A stretch of DNA of 59,611 bases. It comes from Alphaproteobacteria bacterium (lineage in GTDB: Bacteria; Pseudomonadota; Alphaproteobacteria; JACZXZ01). The stretch is from the NCBI GenBank assembly GCA_035625915.1, contig DASPOR010000206.1, forward strand, positions 1-59,611, written 5' to 3'. Position numbers and translations under genes: made by a program. Below the pieces are notes generated by a model. It was not told the origin of the DNA and did no database searches. It saw only the letters and a program-made list of their open reading frames with translations. Shown in pieces: positions 48,033 through 56,039 of this stretch. The number at the start of each line of letters is the position of its first letter. The stretch's first letter is position 1.

Positions 48033-49004
48033 TCATCCTCGCCGAGAAGCTGCAATGCCTAATGCAGCGGGAAGGACGCGCAACAGGTCGTTGAAGCTTT
48101 CCGCTTCGGTGCGGTTGGCGGTATCGATCGACGCGTCCGCCTTGCGGTAGAGCGCCTCACGCTCGGCAAGGATTCGCCGCAAATCTTCCATCGCCTCGTC
48201 ATTCCCTGCCATCGGTCGATAATCGCCTTGGGCGACCACGCGGCTCATATGCTCCTCCGGGGCCGCCGCAATCCAGATCGTAAAGCACCCGCGAAGGAGC
48301 AGCTCATACGTCATGGGCTCGGAAACGAGGCTGCCGCCCGTCTCGATGACGGCCCGGTCGTGGTTTTCGAGCAGACGCTCAAGGCAGCGTTTCTCGAGAC
48401 GCCGGTAGCTCGCCTGCCCGGAGAGCGAAAATATTTCCGAAAGACTCATGCCGGAATCTCGCTCGATCTCTTCTCCCATGTCGAAGAACGGTAGACCGAG
48501 ATGGCTCGCAAGACGCCGGCCGAGCGTCGTTTTGCCAGCACCGCGCAAGCCGATGAGTGCTATTCGGCCGGCACGTTGGCCGTCGAGGGCGCGTCCGAAT
48601 CGAGCACTCAGGAGTTCTCGCGCCGCGGCAAGCTCGTCCGTGGAAAGGCGCTCGAGGAGCTGGCGCACAAGCGTGAATTCGACGGGACGATCCGGCCCCT
48701 CTCGTGCAAGATCGGCAAGCGGCAGGCCCATGGCGCGGGCGATCTGTCGGAAAAGCAAAATCGAAATGTTTCCCTGGCCCGTCTCCAACTGGGCGATGTA
48801 ACGCTCCGAAACGCCCGAGTCGCGTGCGAGGATCTTGCGCGTCATCCCGCGCCGGGCGCGGGCATTGCGTACGCGCTCCCCGATCAGCCGAAGATAGCGT
48901 TCTGCGGCGGCATGGCCGTCGCCGCCGGCGACGCCCGTGTTATCCGGACGGCTGGCGTCGTCACTCTGCTCCGCCCTGGCATCCATCGTCATTTTGTCCC
49001 CCAT
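48033..49004 (-). CDS. boxR: BoxR transcriptional regulator (XRE HTH + shikimate kinase-like domain)
   Basis: A 323-residue regulator. Residues about 40-97 are an XRE helix-turn-helix (MTRKILARDSGVSERYIAQLETGQGN). Residues about 148-310 are a shikimate-kinase-like domain with P-loop GLRGAGKTT at 152-160. In this BzdR/BoxR family the kinase-like domain senses benzoyl-CoA, which releases the protein from DNA. The start MGDKMTMD at 49004 is preferred; the longest frame would begin inside the operator region. Upstream of boxC on the same strand. Confidence 0.9.
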   Translation of the reverse strand: MGDKMTMDARAEQSDDASRPDNTGVAGGDGHAAAERYLRLIGERVRNARARRGMTRKILARDSGVSERYIAQLETGQGNISILLFRQIARAMGLPLADLAREGPDRPVEFTLVRQLLERLSTDELAAARELLSARFGRALDGQRAGRIALIGLRGAGKTTLGRRLASHLGLPFFDMGEEIERDSGMSLSEIFSLSGQASYRRLEKRCLERLLENHDRAVIETGGSLVSEPMTYELLLRGCFTIWIAAAPEEHMSRVVAQGDYRPMAGNDEAMEDLRRILAEREALYRKADASIDTANRTEAESFNDLLRVLPAALGIAASRRG

Positions 49005-49027
49005 CGCGATGCCTCGTCGATGCGGGC

Positions 49028-49097
49028 ACATTATGCGATCCTCATTGAATATGCAATATAATGCTTGTGATGATAATGCGAATGCATTATGTTTGCA
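49028..49097. promoter_or_regulatory. BoxR-like operator cluster between boxR and the flavodoxin gene
   Basis: The divergent region holds TGCAATATAATGCT at 49052-49065, differing by one base from the site before boxC. It also has TGCA at 49083-49086 (within AATGCATTATG) and at 49094-49097, plus CATTATGCG near 49029. The area is strongly AT-rich. This spacing suggests cooperative binding and shared control of boxR and the divergent ligase-side genes. Confidence 0.65.
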
Positions 49098-49178
49098 ACT
49101 ACCCACCGAACCCGGTGGGGTCCGGCCCGCTTTCGCCGGGCATGAGAATGTCGTCGTTTCAGGGGAAAAGGCGGGAAA

Positions 49179-49667
49179 ATGAGGGTCGGCGCCGCGACGT
49201 CATTCACCATTCTTGTCGGCACCATGACGGGGACGGCCGAACTCGTCGCCGAGGAAATCAAGGAAGCACTCGAACCCAAGGGCCATGAGATCGAAGTCAA
49301 GATCATGGACGGGCTCGACGCCTCGGTGTTCGAGTCGGGATGCACCTACCTCGTCTGCACCTCGACTTACGGCCAAGGCGATGTTCCCGACAACGCCATG
49401 ATGCTCTATGACGACCTCACGGTACGGCGACCCGACCTCACGGGCGTACGTTACGGTGTCCTATCCCTGGGCGACCGCACCTATGCCCAGACTTTTTGTC
49501 ATGGTGGCAAGCGCTTCGACGAAGTTCTCGCAGCACTTAAGGCCGAGCGCATCGGCGACGTCCTGATGCATGACGCCAGTGCCGGCACCGTGCCCGAGGA
49601 AGCCGGTCTCGCATGGGCCGAGACGTGGGTCGAAGCGGTGGCAATCCGCTTGAGCGAGGCCGCGTAA
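49179..49667 (+). CDS. flavodoxin-like FMN protein
   Basis: A 162-residue protein with a flavodoxin fold of the MioC/sulfite-reductase flavoprotein type. GTMTGTAE (14-21) is the FMN phosphate loop, CTSTYGQGDVPDN (about 56-68) and SLGDRTYAQTFCHGGKRFDE (about 96-115) the isoalloxazine loops. It would shuttle one or two electrons. It is first in a plus-strand unit divergent from boxR and upstream of benzoate-CoA ligase. As boxA is missing, it may take part in delivering electrons to BoxB; this is inference only, and a partner reductase would still be required. Confidence 0.83.
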   Translation: MRVGAATSFTILVGTMTGTAELVAEEIKEALEPKGHEIEVKIMDGLDASVFESGCTYLVCTSTYGQGDVPDNAMMLYDDLTVRRPDLTGVRYGVLSLGDRTYAQTFCHGGKRFDEVLAALKAERIGDVLMHDASAGTVPEEAGLAWAETWVEAVAIRLSEAA

Positions 49668-49683
49668 AGAGGGGCAACTTGCG

Positions 49684-49767
49684 ATGAACAAGACGGAATT
49701 CGAGGTCTCGTTGGCGAGGTTGCTCGGGTGGGCGGAGACAAGCATTGACTCTTTATTTATTGCCTGA
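49684..49767 (+). CDS. possible 27-residue small protein
   Basis: A short frame, MNKTEFEVSLARLLGWAETS followed by IDSLFIA, begins 16 bp after the flavodoxin stop, with AGAGGGG about 9 nt before its ATG. It could be a leader peptide, a small protein or the remnant of a lost gene. No family is recognised. Included because of the good ribosome-binding site and its place in the box locus. Confidence 0.25.
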   Translation: MNKTEFEVSLARLLGWAETSIDSLFIA

Positions 49768-49869
49768 CGGCGCGATGGAGTTCACAAAAAACTGAGCGAA
49801 CGCAGCCGGATGCGCGACCGCGCAACGACAGGACCCGGCCGCGGCGGGAAAACGCTTCGAGAGACGCAC

Positions 49870-51459
49870 ATGTCGATGTCGCCCTTCAGCAAAACCGACC
49901 GCCTCAGCACGCCCCCAACCGTCACCGTGCCGCGTCGCTACAACGCATCGGTCGATTTCATCGATCGTCACCTGGTCGAGGGCCGTGGCGGCAAGATCGC
50001 GGTGCGCGACGACAGGGGAAGTCACAGCTATGCGCAACTTGCCGAACGCGTGAACCGCGCGGGCAACATGATGAAGGCGCTCGGCATCGGGCTCGAGGAC
50101 CGGGTCGTCTTGCTGATGCTGGATTCGGTCGACTTCATCGCCTGTTTCTTCGGCGCCATCAGACTCGGCGCCGTGCCGATCCCACTGAACACGCTTCTCA
50201 CGGCAAACGACTACGATTTCATGCTGCGCGACAGCCGCGCCAAGCTCGTGATCGTTTCGGCACCTCTTTATGAAAAAGTCTCGCCGGCACTTGACGGCCG
50301 GGCGTTCGTCCAGGCTGTCGTGGTCGATGGTGGAACGGGTCACGGCCGGCCTCAGCTCCACGACCTTATCGCACAGGCTTCGACAATCCTGGAGCCCGCC
50401 GCCACGGTCGCCGACGATATCTGCTTCTGGCTCTACACCTCGGGCTCGACCGGCCAACCGAAGGCCGCCGTCCACCTGCATGCCGACCTGGTCCATACGG
50501 CCGCACTCTACGCGGTACCGATCCTTGGCATCGTCGAGCAGGACATCGTGTTCTCGGCCGCGAAACTCTTTTTCGCCTACGGCCTCGGCAACGCCATGAC
50601 CTTCCCGCTCCATGTCGGCGCGTCGGCGGTCCTCATGGCGGAGCGGCCGACGCCGCAATCGGTTGCGAAGCGCCTCGTCGAACATCGGCCGACGATCTTC
50701 TTCGGCGTGCCGACGCTTTACGCGGCGATGCTTGCGGACCCGAACCTTCCGAGTCGGGAGAAACTGGCGCTGCGCTGGTGCGTTTCGGCGGGTGAGGCGC
50801 TCCCGGAGCAAGTCGCGAAGCGGTGGAGGGAGCACACGGGCGTGGACATTCTCGACGGCATCGGCTCGACCGAGATGCTCCACATCTTCCTCTCGAACCG
50901 TCCGCAGGCGCTCAAATACGGCACGACCGGTAAGCCCGTGCCCGGCTATGAGATGCGGCTTCTCGGCGACGATGGCGTGCCGGTAAAGCCGGGCGAGATC
51001 GGCGATCTTTATGTCGGCGGGCCGACAAGCGCCGTCATGTATTGGAATAACCGCGCCAGGAGCCTCGAATCGTTTCACGGCCGCTGGACGAGGACGGGCG
51101 ACAAATACCTGATCGACGGGGACGGCTTCTTCGTCTATCAGGGCCGCTCGGACGATATGCTCAAGGTGGGCGGAATTTATGTCTCGCCGTTCGAGGTCGA
51201 AGGAGCCATCGTGACTCACGAAGCCGTGCTCGAGGCGGCGGTCGTGGGAGCAGAGGACGACAGCAAGCTCATCAAACCCAAGGCATATGTCGTCTTGAGG
51301 GATGGCTTCGAGCCGTCGGACAACCTCGCCGAATCCCTCAGAACCTATTTGAAAACCCGCTTGGCACCCTACAAATGCCCGCGCTGGATCGAGTTCGTGG
51401 CGGAGCTGCCGAAGACCGCGACCGGCAAGATCCAGCGCTTCAAGCTGAGACAGCATTGA
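49870..51459 (+). CDS. benzoate-CoA ligase
   Basis: A 529-residue adenylate-forming ligase of the benzoate-CoA ligase family. YTSGSTGQPKAAVHLH is the P-loop, [15 protein letters not shown] the A5 region typical of aryl-CoA ligases, DDMLKVGGIYVSPFEVE the hinge, and PKTATGKIQRFKL the catalytic Lys. It activates benzoate to benzoyl-CoA, the substrate of BoxB and probable inducer sensed by BoxR. The Met at 49870 is chosen over 49810 by family length. Its stop overlaps the start of the hydrolase gene as TTGA. Confidence 0.9.
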   Translation: MSMSPFSKTDRLSTPPTVTVPRRYNASVDFIDRHLVEGRGGKIAVRDDRGSHSYAQLAERVNRAGNMMKALGIGLEDRVVLLMLDSVDFIACFFGAIRLGAVPIPLNTLLTANDYDFMLRDSRAKLVIVSAPLYEKVSPALDGRAFVQAVVVDGGTGHGRPQLHDLIAQASTILEPAATVADDICFWLYTSGSTGQPKAAVHLHADLVHTAALYAVPILGIVEQDIVFSAAKLFFAYGLGNAMTFPLHVGASAVLMAERPTPQSVAKRLVEHRPTIFFGVPTLYAAMLADPNLPSREKLALRWCVSAGEALPEQVAKRWREHTGVDILDGIGSTEMLHIFLSNRPQALKYGTTGKPVPGYEMRLLGDDGVPVKPGEIGDLYVGGPTSAVMYWNNRARSLESFHGRWTRTGDKYLIDGDGFFVYQGRSDDMLKVGGIYVSPFEVEGAIVTHEAVLEAAVVGAEDDSKLIKPKAYVVLRDGFEPSDNLAESLRTYLKTRLAPYKCPRWIEFVAELPKTATGKIQRFKLRQH

Positions 51460-52247
51460 ACGAATTGCCCGATACATCGAATTCCGCCCTGATCGTCGAT
51501 GGCGTGCGGCTCGAGCTCGCGCGCTTCGGCGCGCCGGCACCTGGACGGCCGATGTTGGTCTTTCTTCACGAGGGACTGGGCTCGGTCAGCCTCTGGCGCG
51601 ACTTTCCGAACGACGTCGCGAATGCAACGGGCTGCCCCGCACTGGTCTATAGCCGGCAAGGTTATGGCAAGTCCGATTCCGTTGCGTTACCCCGGCCCTT
51701 GAGCTTCATGCATGACGAGGCCAGAGCCGTCCTCCCCGCCCTTCTCGAAGCCGCCGGCGTCGACGACGCGATCCTGATCGGGCATTCGGATGGTGCATCG
51801 ATCTCACTTATCTATGCGGGCGAGAACGGGCGGTCCTTGCGCGGTTTGGTGCTTCTCGCTCCTCACGTCTTCGTCGAGCACGTTTGCGTCGCGGCGATCG
51901 CGCGGACGCGTGAGAGTTATCGCTCGACGGGCTTGCGCGAGAAGTTGATGCGCCATCACGGGACGAACGTCGACGGCGCGTTCTATGGCTGGGCGGATAG
52001 TTGGCTAAATCCCAAGTTCCTCGAGTGGAATCTCGAGGAATTCCTGCCGGGGATTCAGGTTCCCACGCTCGTGATCCAGGGCGAGAATGACGAGTATGGG
52101 ACGCTCGAGCAGGTCGATCGGGTTGTGGCCCAGGTATCGGGTCCATGGGAGCGCTTGGTCTTGTCCGATTGCGGCCATTCGCCTCACCGCGACCGGCCGG
52201 AAGCGACATGCGACGCCATCGCAGGCTTCGTCCGACGGCTCCTTTAG
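51456..52247 (+). CDS. alpha/beta hydrolase
   Basis: A 263-residue alpha/beta hydrolase. FLHEGLGSVSLWRDFP is the oxyanion region, LIGHSDGASISLIYAG carries the nucleophile Ser, QGENDEYGT the Asp and DCGHSPHRDRPEA the His. The TTG start at 51456 overlaps the ligase stop (TTGA), so it is translationally coupled. In a box locus it may cleave aryl esters to free benzoate or act on CoA thioesters; the substrate is unknown. Its stop overlaps that of the convergent MarR gene by four bases. Confidence 0.82.
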   Translation: MNELPDTSNSALIVDGVRLELARFGAPAPGRPMLVFLHEGLGSVSLWRDFPNDVANATGCPALVYSRQGYGKSDSVALPRPLSFMHDEARAVLPALLEAAGVDDAILIGHSDGASISLIYAGENGRSLRGLVLLAPHVFVEHVCVAAIARTRESYRSTGLREKLMRHHGTNVDGAFYGWADSWLNPKFLEWNLEEFLPGIQVPTLVIQGENDEYGTLEQVDRVVAQVSGPWERLVLSDCGHSPHRDRPEATCDAIAGFVRRLL

Positions 52248-52804
52248 TGGTCGTCGCCGGAAACGACCCTGCCGAGACTCCCGGCAACACCGCCGAGGAT
52301 CCGCGCAAGCGTACCGCGATCCGTGCGCTTGAGCGATCCGAGCGCGAGAGTTTCAATCGAGCGCGATTCCGCCTCGACCGCACGGCGCAACGCTCGCCCA
52401 CGCGAGGTTAGACGGACGTTGAACGCCCTGCGGTCTTGTTTGCTCGGGATTCGGGCAATGAGATCGTCCCGCTCCATGCGGTCGAGCGTGCGCGCCATCG
52501 TCGGCTGCTCGACGCGAACGGCACGGGCAAGCTCAGCCTGCGTGAGTCCATCCCCCTCCCACAAGCGCTGGAGTACCGAAAGCTGGCCGGGTGCTACGCC
52601 ATGGGGTACGAGGCGGTCGTGAAGTGCGCGCGCGAACAATCGGCTAGTAAGTGTGACGAGCCCCGCCAGAGTGCGCTCATGGACCAGCTTCGAATGCGCA
52701 GCACTGCCGCGCCTTGCTCCCGTCGGTTTGAGCCTGCCCGTTTCGGCCTTCGCCCCACCTTTACGAGAGCCTTTTGCGCGCACCTTGCGCACTTGCCTGG
52801 CCAT
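52244..52804 (-). CDS. MarR family transcriptional regulator
   Basis: A 186-residue winged-helix regulator with a basic N-terminal tail (MARQVRKVRAKGSRKG). QLSVLQRLWEGDGLTQAELARAVRVEQPTMARTLDRMERDDLIAR is the DNA-binding core with the KQDRRAFNVRLT wing. It lies at the junction between the box half and the 2-aminobenzoyl-CoA half, after the dehydratase gene on the same strand. Many such MarR proteins sense aromatic acids or aryl-CoA thioesters. The start at 52804 keeps the upstream palindrome outside the coding region. Confidence 0.85.
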   Translation of the reverse strand: MARQVRKVRAKGSRKGGAKAETGRLKPTGARRGSAAHSKLVHERTLAGLVTLTSRLFARALHDRLVPHGVAPGQLSVLQRLWEGDGLTQAELARAVRVEQPTMARTLDRMERDDLIARIPSKQDRRAFNVRLTSRGRALRRAVEAESRSIETLALGSLKRTDRGTLARILGGVAGSLGRVVSGDDH

Positions 52805-52837
52805 CCCGCGCCTCCTTCCACTTTCCCGCCGCTCAAT

Positions 52838-52859
52838 ATAGCACACACACGCTTGCTAT
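52838..52859. promoter_or_regulatory. inverted repeat ATAGCA-N10-TGCTAT, candidate MarR operator
   Basis: A 6-bp perfect inverted repeat with a 10-bp spacer (half-site centres about 16 bp apart) in the 89-bp gap between the dehydratase stop and the MarR start. This geometry is usual for MarR dimers. Probably autoregulatory. Confidence 0.5.
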
Positions 52860-52893
52860 GCTCACAAAGGTTGCCGTCATGCGACGGCACATA

Positions 52894-53850
52894 TTATTCC
52901 ATGCCGTCGGTGCCAGCACCGCAAACGATGGCTGAGACCCTCTCGTTCTTATGTGGTGCGTAGCGACCCGTGCGCAAGACCGCAAGCGATGCGGCGGCAC
53001 TGAGTTCGACTGCAAGCCCGAGTTCGAACCACAGCCAGCGGGCCGCGTCGCGAATCTCGTCGTCGGTCACGAGAAGGATGTTATCGACGTTACGATGGAC
53101 GTGCTCGAACGTGAAGGGATCGGTCCGTTTCGCGGCAAGCGTCACAGCCGCCGTGCGCACCTCGGGGAGCTCGACCACACGGCCCGCCTTCACGCTGTCG
53201 TGGAGGGTGGCAGCCCCGCGAGGCTCGACGCCGACGACGCGAATCGAAGGCTTGAGCGCCTTGAGCGCCGTCGCGACCCCGGCGATGAGCCCGCCGCCGC
53301 CGATCGCCACGATCGCGGTGTCGATCGCGGGGTCGTCCTCGAGCATTTCAAGGCCCACGGTACCTTGCCCGGCGATTACCGCGCGATCGGCAAATGGATG
53401 GACATAGGCCAACCCCTCGAGTTCTGCGGCACGGAGTGCAGCCGCATTCGATTCATCCCACACCTCGCCCACATAGTCCGTGGCAGCGCCCCAACGGTGG
53501 AGTTTCTCGGCTTTTGCCCGGGGTACCGGCCGCGGCAAGTAAATCCGCGCACGCGTGCGGGCGCACCATCCCGCGTAGGCGACGCCGAGCCCGTGATTGC
53601 CGCCCGACGCGGTCACGAGCCCGCGCGCCACGTCGGAAGCATTGAGGCTCCGGACTTTGTTGGTGGCACCGCGCGCTTTGAACGATCCCGTTACTTGGAG
53701 GCATTCGAGCTTGAGGGAGAGCGTTCCTTCCTCCATCGCGGGACGTTGCGTCGGGCCGACTTGGATGAGTGGCGTGCGCCGCACGGCACCCGCGATGCGC
53801 TTTCGCGCCGCCTTGATCTCGTCGAGGGTCACAAGCTCGATTTCGGACAT
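52894..53850 (-). CDS. threonine/serine dehydratase-like PLP enzyme
   Basis: A 318-residue fold-type II PLP enzyme. The Lys in VTGSFKARGATNKV binds the cofactor, ASGGNHGLGVAYAG is the substrate loop and AIGGGGLIAGVA the phosphate loop. There is no regulatory ACT domain, so it is the catabolic size class. Known members deaminate threonine or serine; some are racemases. GGGGAGAGG lies just before the ATG at 53850. Last enzyme of the aryl-CoA operon; its role there is unclear and may be incidental. Confidence 0.8.
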   Translation of the reverse strand: MSEIELVTLDEIKAARKRIAGAVRRTPLIQVGPTQRPAMEEGTLSLKLECLQVTGSFKARGATNKVRSLNASDVARGLVTASGGNHGLGVAYAGWCARTRARIYLPRPVPRAKAEKLHRWGAATDYVGEVWDESNAAALRAAELEGLAYVHPFADRAVIAGQGTVGLEMLEDDPAIDTAIVAIGGGGLIAGVATALKALKPSIRVVGVEPRGAATLHDSVKAGRVVELPEVRTAAVTLAAKRTDPFTFEHVHRNVDNILLVTDDEIRDAARWLWFELGLAVELSAAASLAVLRTGRYAPHKNERVSAIVCGAGTDGME

Positions 53851-53874
53851 CAACCTCTCCCCAGCAAGCGGCAC

Positions 53875-55476
53875 TCAGTTCATGCGCAGTCTCGCCTCGG
53901 CCATTTCCCGGAGCTTGGCGCGCTGGATCTTGGCGCCATTGGCGCTGACCGTAACGGGAAACGCATCGAGCGGAAATATGCGGACCGGCACCTTGTATTT
54001 CGCCATCGATCCCGCACAACGCGCGCACAAGGATTGCTCATCGAAGCCTACACCGTTTTCGAGTGTCACAAACCCGACCGCTTCGGCGCCGTGGCCCCTC
54101 GCGACGCCAACGACCTGGCAGCCGGCTATTCCCGGCTGCTCCTCGATGAAAGCCTCGATCTCGGCGGGGTTGACGAGAAATCCGCCGAGGCGGAGCGAAT
54201 CGCCCATCCGCGCGAGATAGACGAAGCCGCCGTCCCTCCCGATATGCGCAAGATCGCCCGTGCGCATGAATCCGTCGGCGGTGAGCGCTTTCCCCGTCGC
54301 CTCCTCGTCGCCCCAGTACCCGGCGAAGCGGCTCGGGCCGTTGAGCTCGAGCTCCCCCGCCTCACCCGGCGGCAAAAGCTTCCCACTCTCGGGATCGCGC
54401 ACCCGATAGGCGCCGTGAGGCGAGACAGGCATCCCGCCGGCTAAAGCACGCTGTTCGGTGGAAGCGGTCTCCGGCTGGCGCGCGAAAAGCGCTTGCACCT
54501 CGCTCATGCCATAAAGCCCGACATAGGGGATTCCCCGCCTGTCGCCCTCCGCCACGAGGGCCGAACCCTGCGCGTTGGCGAAGGCCGCGTAGCCGCACAG
54601 CCTGAGGCTCGCGAGCGAAAAATTGTGTAGGTCGGCCGCGTCCATGATCCGAAAGAACATCTCGTCGGTGCCGTTCAAATGCGTGACCTCGTGATGGGCA
54701 ATGAGTCGCGCCGCCTCCGCACCGTCGAAAATCGGTAGCATGATCATGGGCCGACCGGCAGAGAGAGCCGCCATCGCCTGACAAAATCCGAACACGCCGC
54801 ACAGGGGCAAGGCCTGCAACAAGACAGCACCGGGCGCCGTAAATCCGAAGCCGGGGCCTACGTCGCGGGCGTGGGCCACGATCGAGCCGTGGGTGTGCAA
54901 GACGAACTTGGGCGCTCGCGTGGTGCCCGACGTCGTGAAGAGGATCGACGGCGTCGTGCGTTCGAGTGCGGTGGCCTCGTCGAACGGGCGGCCGCCTTCG
55001 AGTGCGCCATAGCGCACCGTCGGGCAACCCGCGATGCGCTCCGCGACCGGCTCGCCTTCGTCATAGGCGATGACGGTAAGGAGAGCCGAGCGGGCGTCGG
55101 CCGGCACCTCAGCGAGGATGCCGGCGAAATCGATGCCCTTGAAGGCGGGCCACAAAGCCAGGGCCTTCGCACCGGACCGACCGAGCATGTCGGCGACCTC
55201 GTGCGAGCGAAACCGCGTATTGATTGCGACGACAAGGACGCCGAGGCGGGCTGCGGCAAAAAGGAGGACAAGCCACGCCGGCACGTTCGGGAGCCACACG
55301 GCGAGACGATCGCCGCGGACGAGGCCCAATCGTGCAAGCCCCGCAGCGGCACGGACGATCTTGGCCTCAAGCTCGGCGTAACCGATCGCCGACCCCCGAT
55401 AGAAGATTGCGGGATCGTTCGCCCGACCGGAAGGGAGCGCGGTCAAGATGTCGGCGGCAGGCGCGATCATGGTCAT
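53875..55476 (-). CDS. AMP-binding acid-CoA ligase, second in the island
   Basis: A 533-residue adenylate-forming enzyme. FTTSGTTRAPKFVLHTHGS is the P-loop, YGMSEVQALF the A5 motif, MRTGDLAHIGRDGG the adenosine contact region and NGAKIQRAKL the C-terminal Lys. It differs clearly from the benzoate-CoA ligase here and is closer to general acyl-CoA synthetases. It could activate a ring-cleavage product or alternative aromatic acid. The ATG at 55476 overlaps the previous stop as ATGA. Confidence 0.83.
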   Translation of the reverse strand: MTMIAPAADILTALPSGRANDPAIFYRGSAIGYAELEAKIVRAAAGLARLGLVRGDRLAVWLPNVPAWLVLLFAAARLGVLVVAINTRFRSHEVADMLGRSGAKALALWPAFKGIDFAGILAEVPADARSALLTVIAYDEGEPVAERIAGCPTVRYGALEGGRPFDEATALERTTPSILFTTSGTTRAPKFVLHTHGSIVAHARDVGPGFGFTAPGAVLLQALPLCGVFGFCQAMAALSAGRPMIMLPIFDGAEAARLIAHHEVTHLNGTDEMFFRIMDAADLHNFSLASLRLCGYAAFANAQGSALVAEGDRRGIPYVGLYGMSEVQALFARQPETASTEQRALAGGMPVSPHGAYRVRDPESGKLLPPGEAGELELNGPSRFAGYWGDEEATGKALTADGFMRTGDLAHIGRDGGFVYLARMGDSLRLGGFLVNPAEIEAFIEEQPGIAGCQVVGVARGHGAEAVGFVTLENGVGFDEQSLCARCAGSMAKYKVPVRIFPLDAFPVTVSANGAKIQRAKLREMAEARLRMN

Positions 55477-56039
55477 TTCGCAGGCTCGTTCGGTCGCGTG
55501 GGAAAGTAGCGCACCGTAAGCGACTTGTTCCACGAGGTATCCTCGAAATCGGGTTCGAAATAGGTGAGCACCACGGTCGTCGTCGGAAAGGTCCAGCGGT
55601 CGACGACGCGAAACCACGGGATATCGCTCGAGTAGTCCGTCTTTCGCTCGCTTCTGCCGGGCGGACCGAGCGTTCCTTCAAGCGCTTGCCGCGCTTGCGC
55701 GTAGCTTCCGAAGGGTGGGGTTCCGGCGTTGAATGTCAACAGCACTTGCACAAGCCGCCGGCTACGCTCGTCCACTTGAAAAACCACGGCAAATCGCGCG
55801 GAGCCGAGCCATACGGGATTGATGACCGCGGCCCCGATGCTGTCCTTATATTGCAGCCCCGGTGAAAGTTTGCGCAAGCGTGGGCCGAACGTCTTGCCGA
55901 GCTCCTCCGTCGTCATCCCCCATCGCGCCTGGTCCCACCCAGGCAAGTCGGCAGGCGCTGCCCCGAGAAGGAAGGCAAGGGCGAATGCCCCCGACACGGT
56001 CGCCGGCAAGTATCGCACGCGAGGGCGTGCGCGTATCAC
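55473..56039 (-). CDS. small exported protein of unknown function
   Basis: About 188 residues, not assigned to a family. The GTG at 56039 overlaps the stop of the monooxygenase gene (GTGA) and yields a basic start plus the hydrophobic stretch [20 protein letters not shown], a likely signal peptide. The mature part begins [19 protein letters not shown], a pattern seen in several small periplasmic proteins, and ends in beta-rich sequence with many aromatics. Its coupling on both sides to aryl-CoA enzymes is unusual for an exported protein. Longer in-frame starts read antiparallel shadow sequence and were rejected. Confidence 0.7.
   Translation of the reverse strand: MIRARPRVRYLPATVSGAFALAFLLGAAPADLPGWDQARWGMTTEELGKTFGPRLRKLSPGLQYKDSIGAAVINPVWLGSARFAVVFQVDERSRRLVQVLLTFNAGTPPFGSYAQARQALEGTLGPPGRSERKTDYSSDIPWFRVVDRWTFPTTTVVLTYFEPDFEDTSWNKSLTVRYFPTRPNEPAK

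Noticed and set aside
49028..49178. Riboswitch or leader RNA in the boxR/flavodoxin divergent region
   Set aside because: The repeats are short DNA half-sites of an operator kind; I could not find a stable, extended RNA fold.
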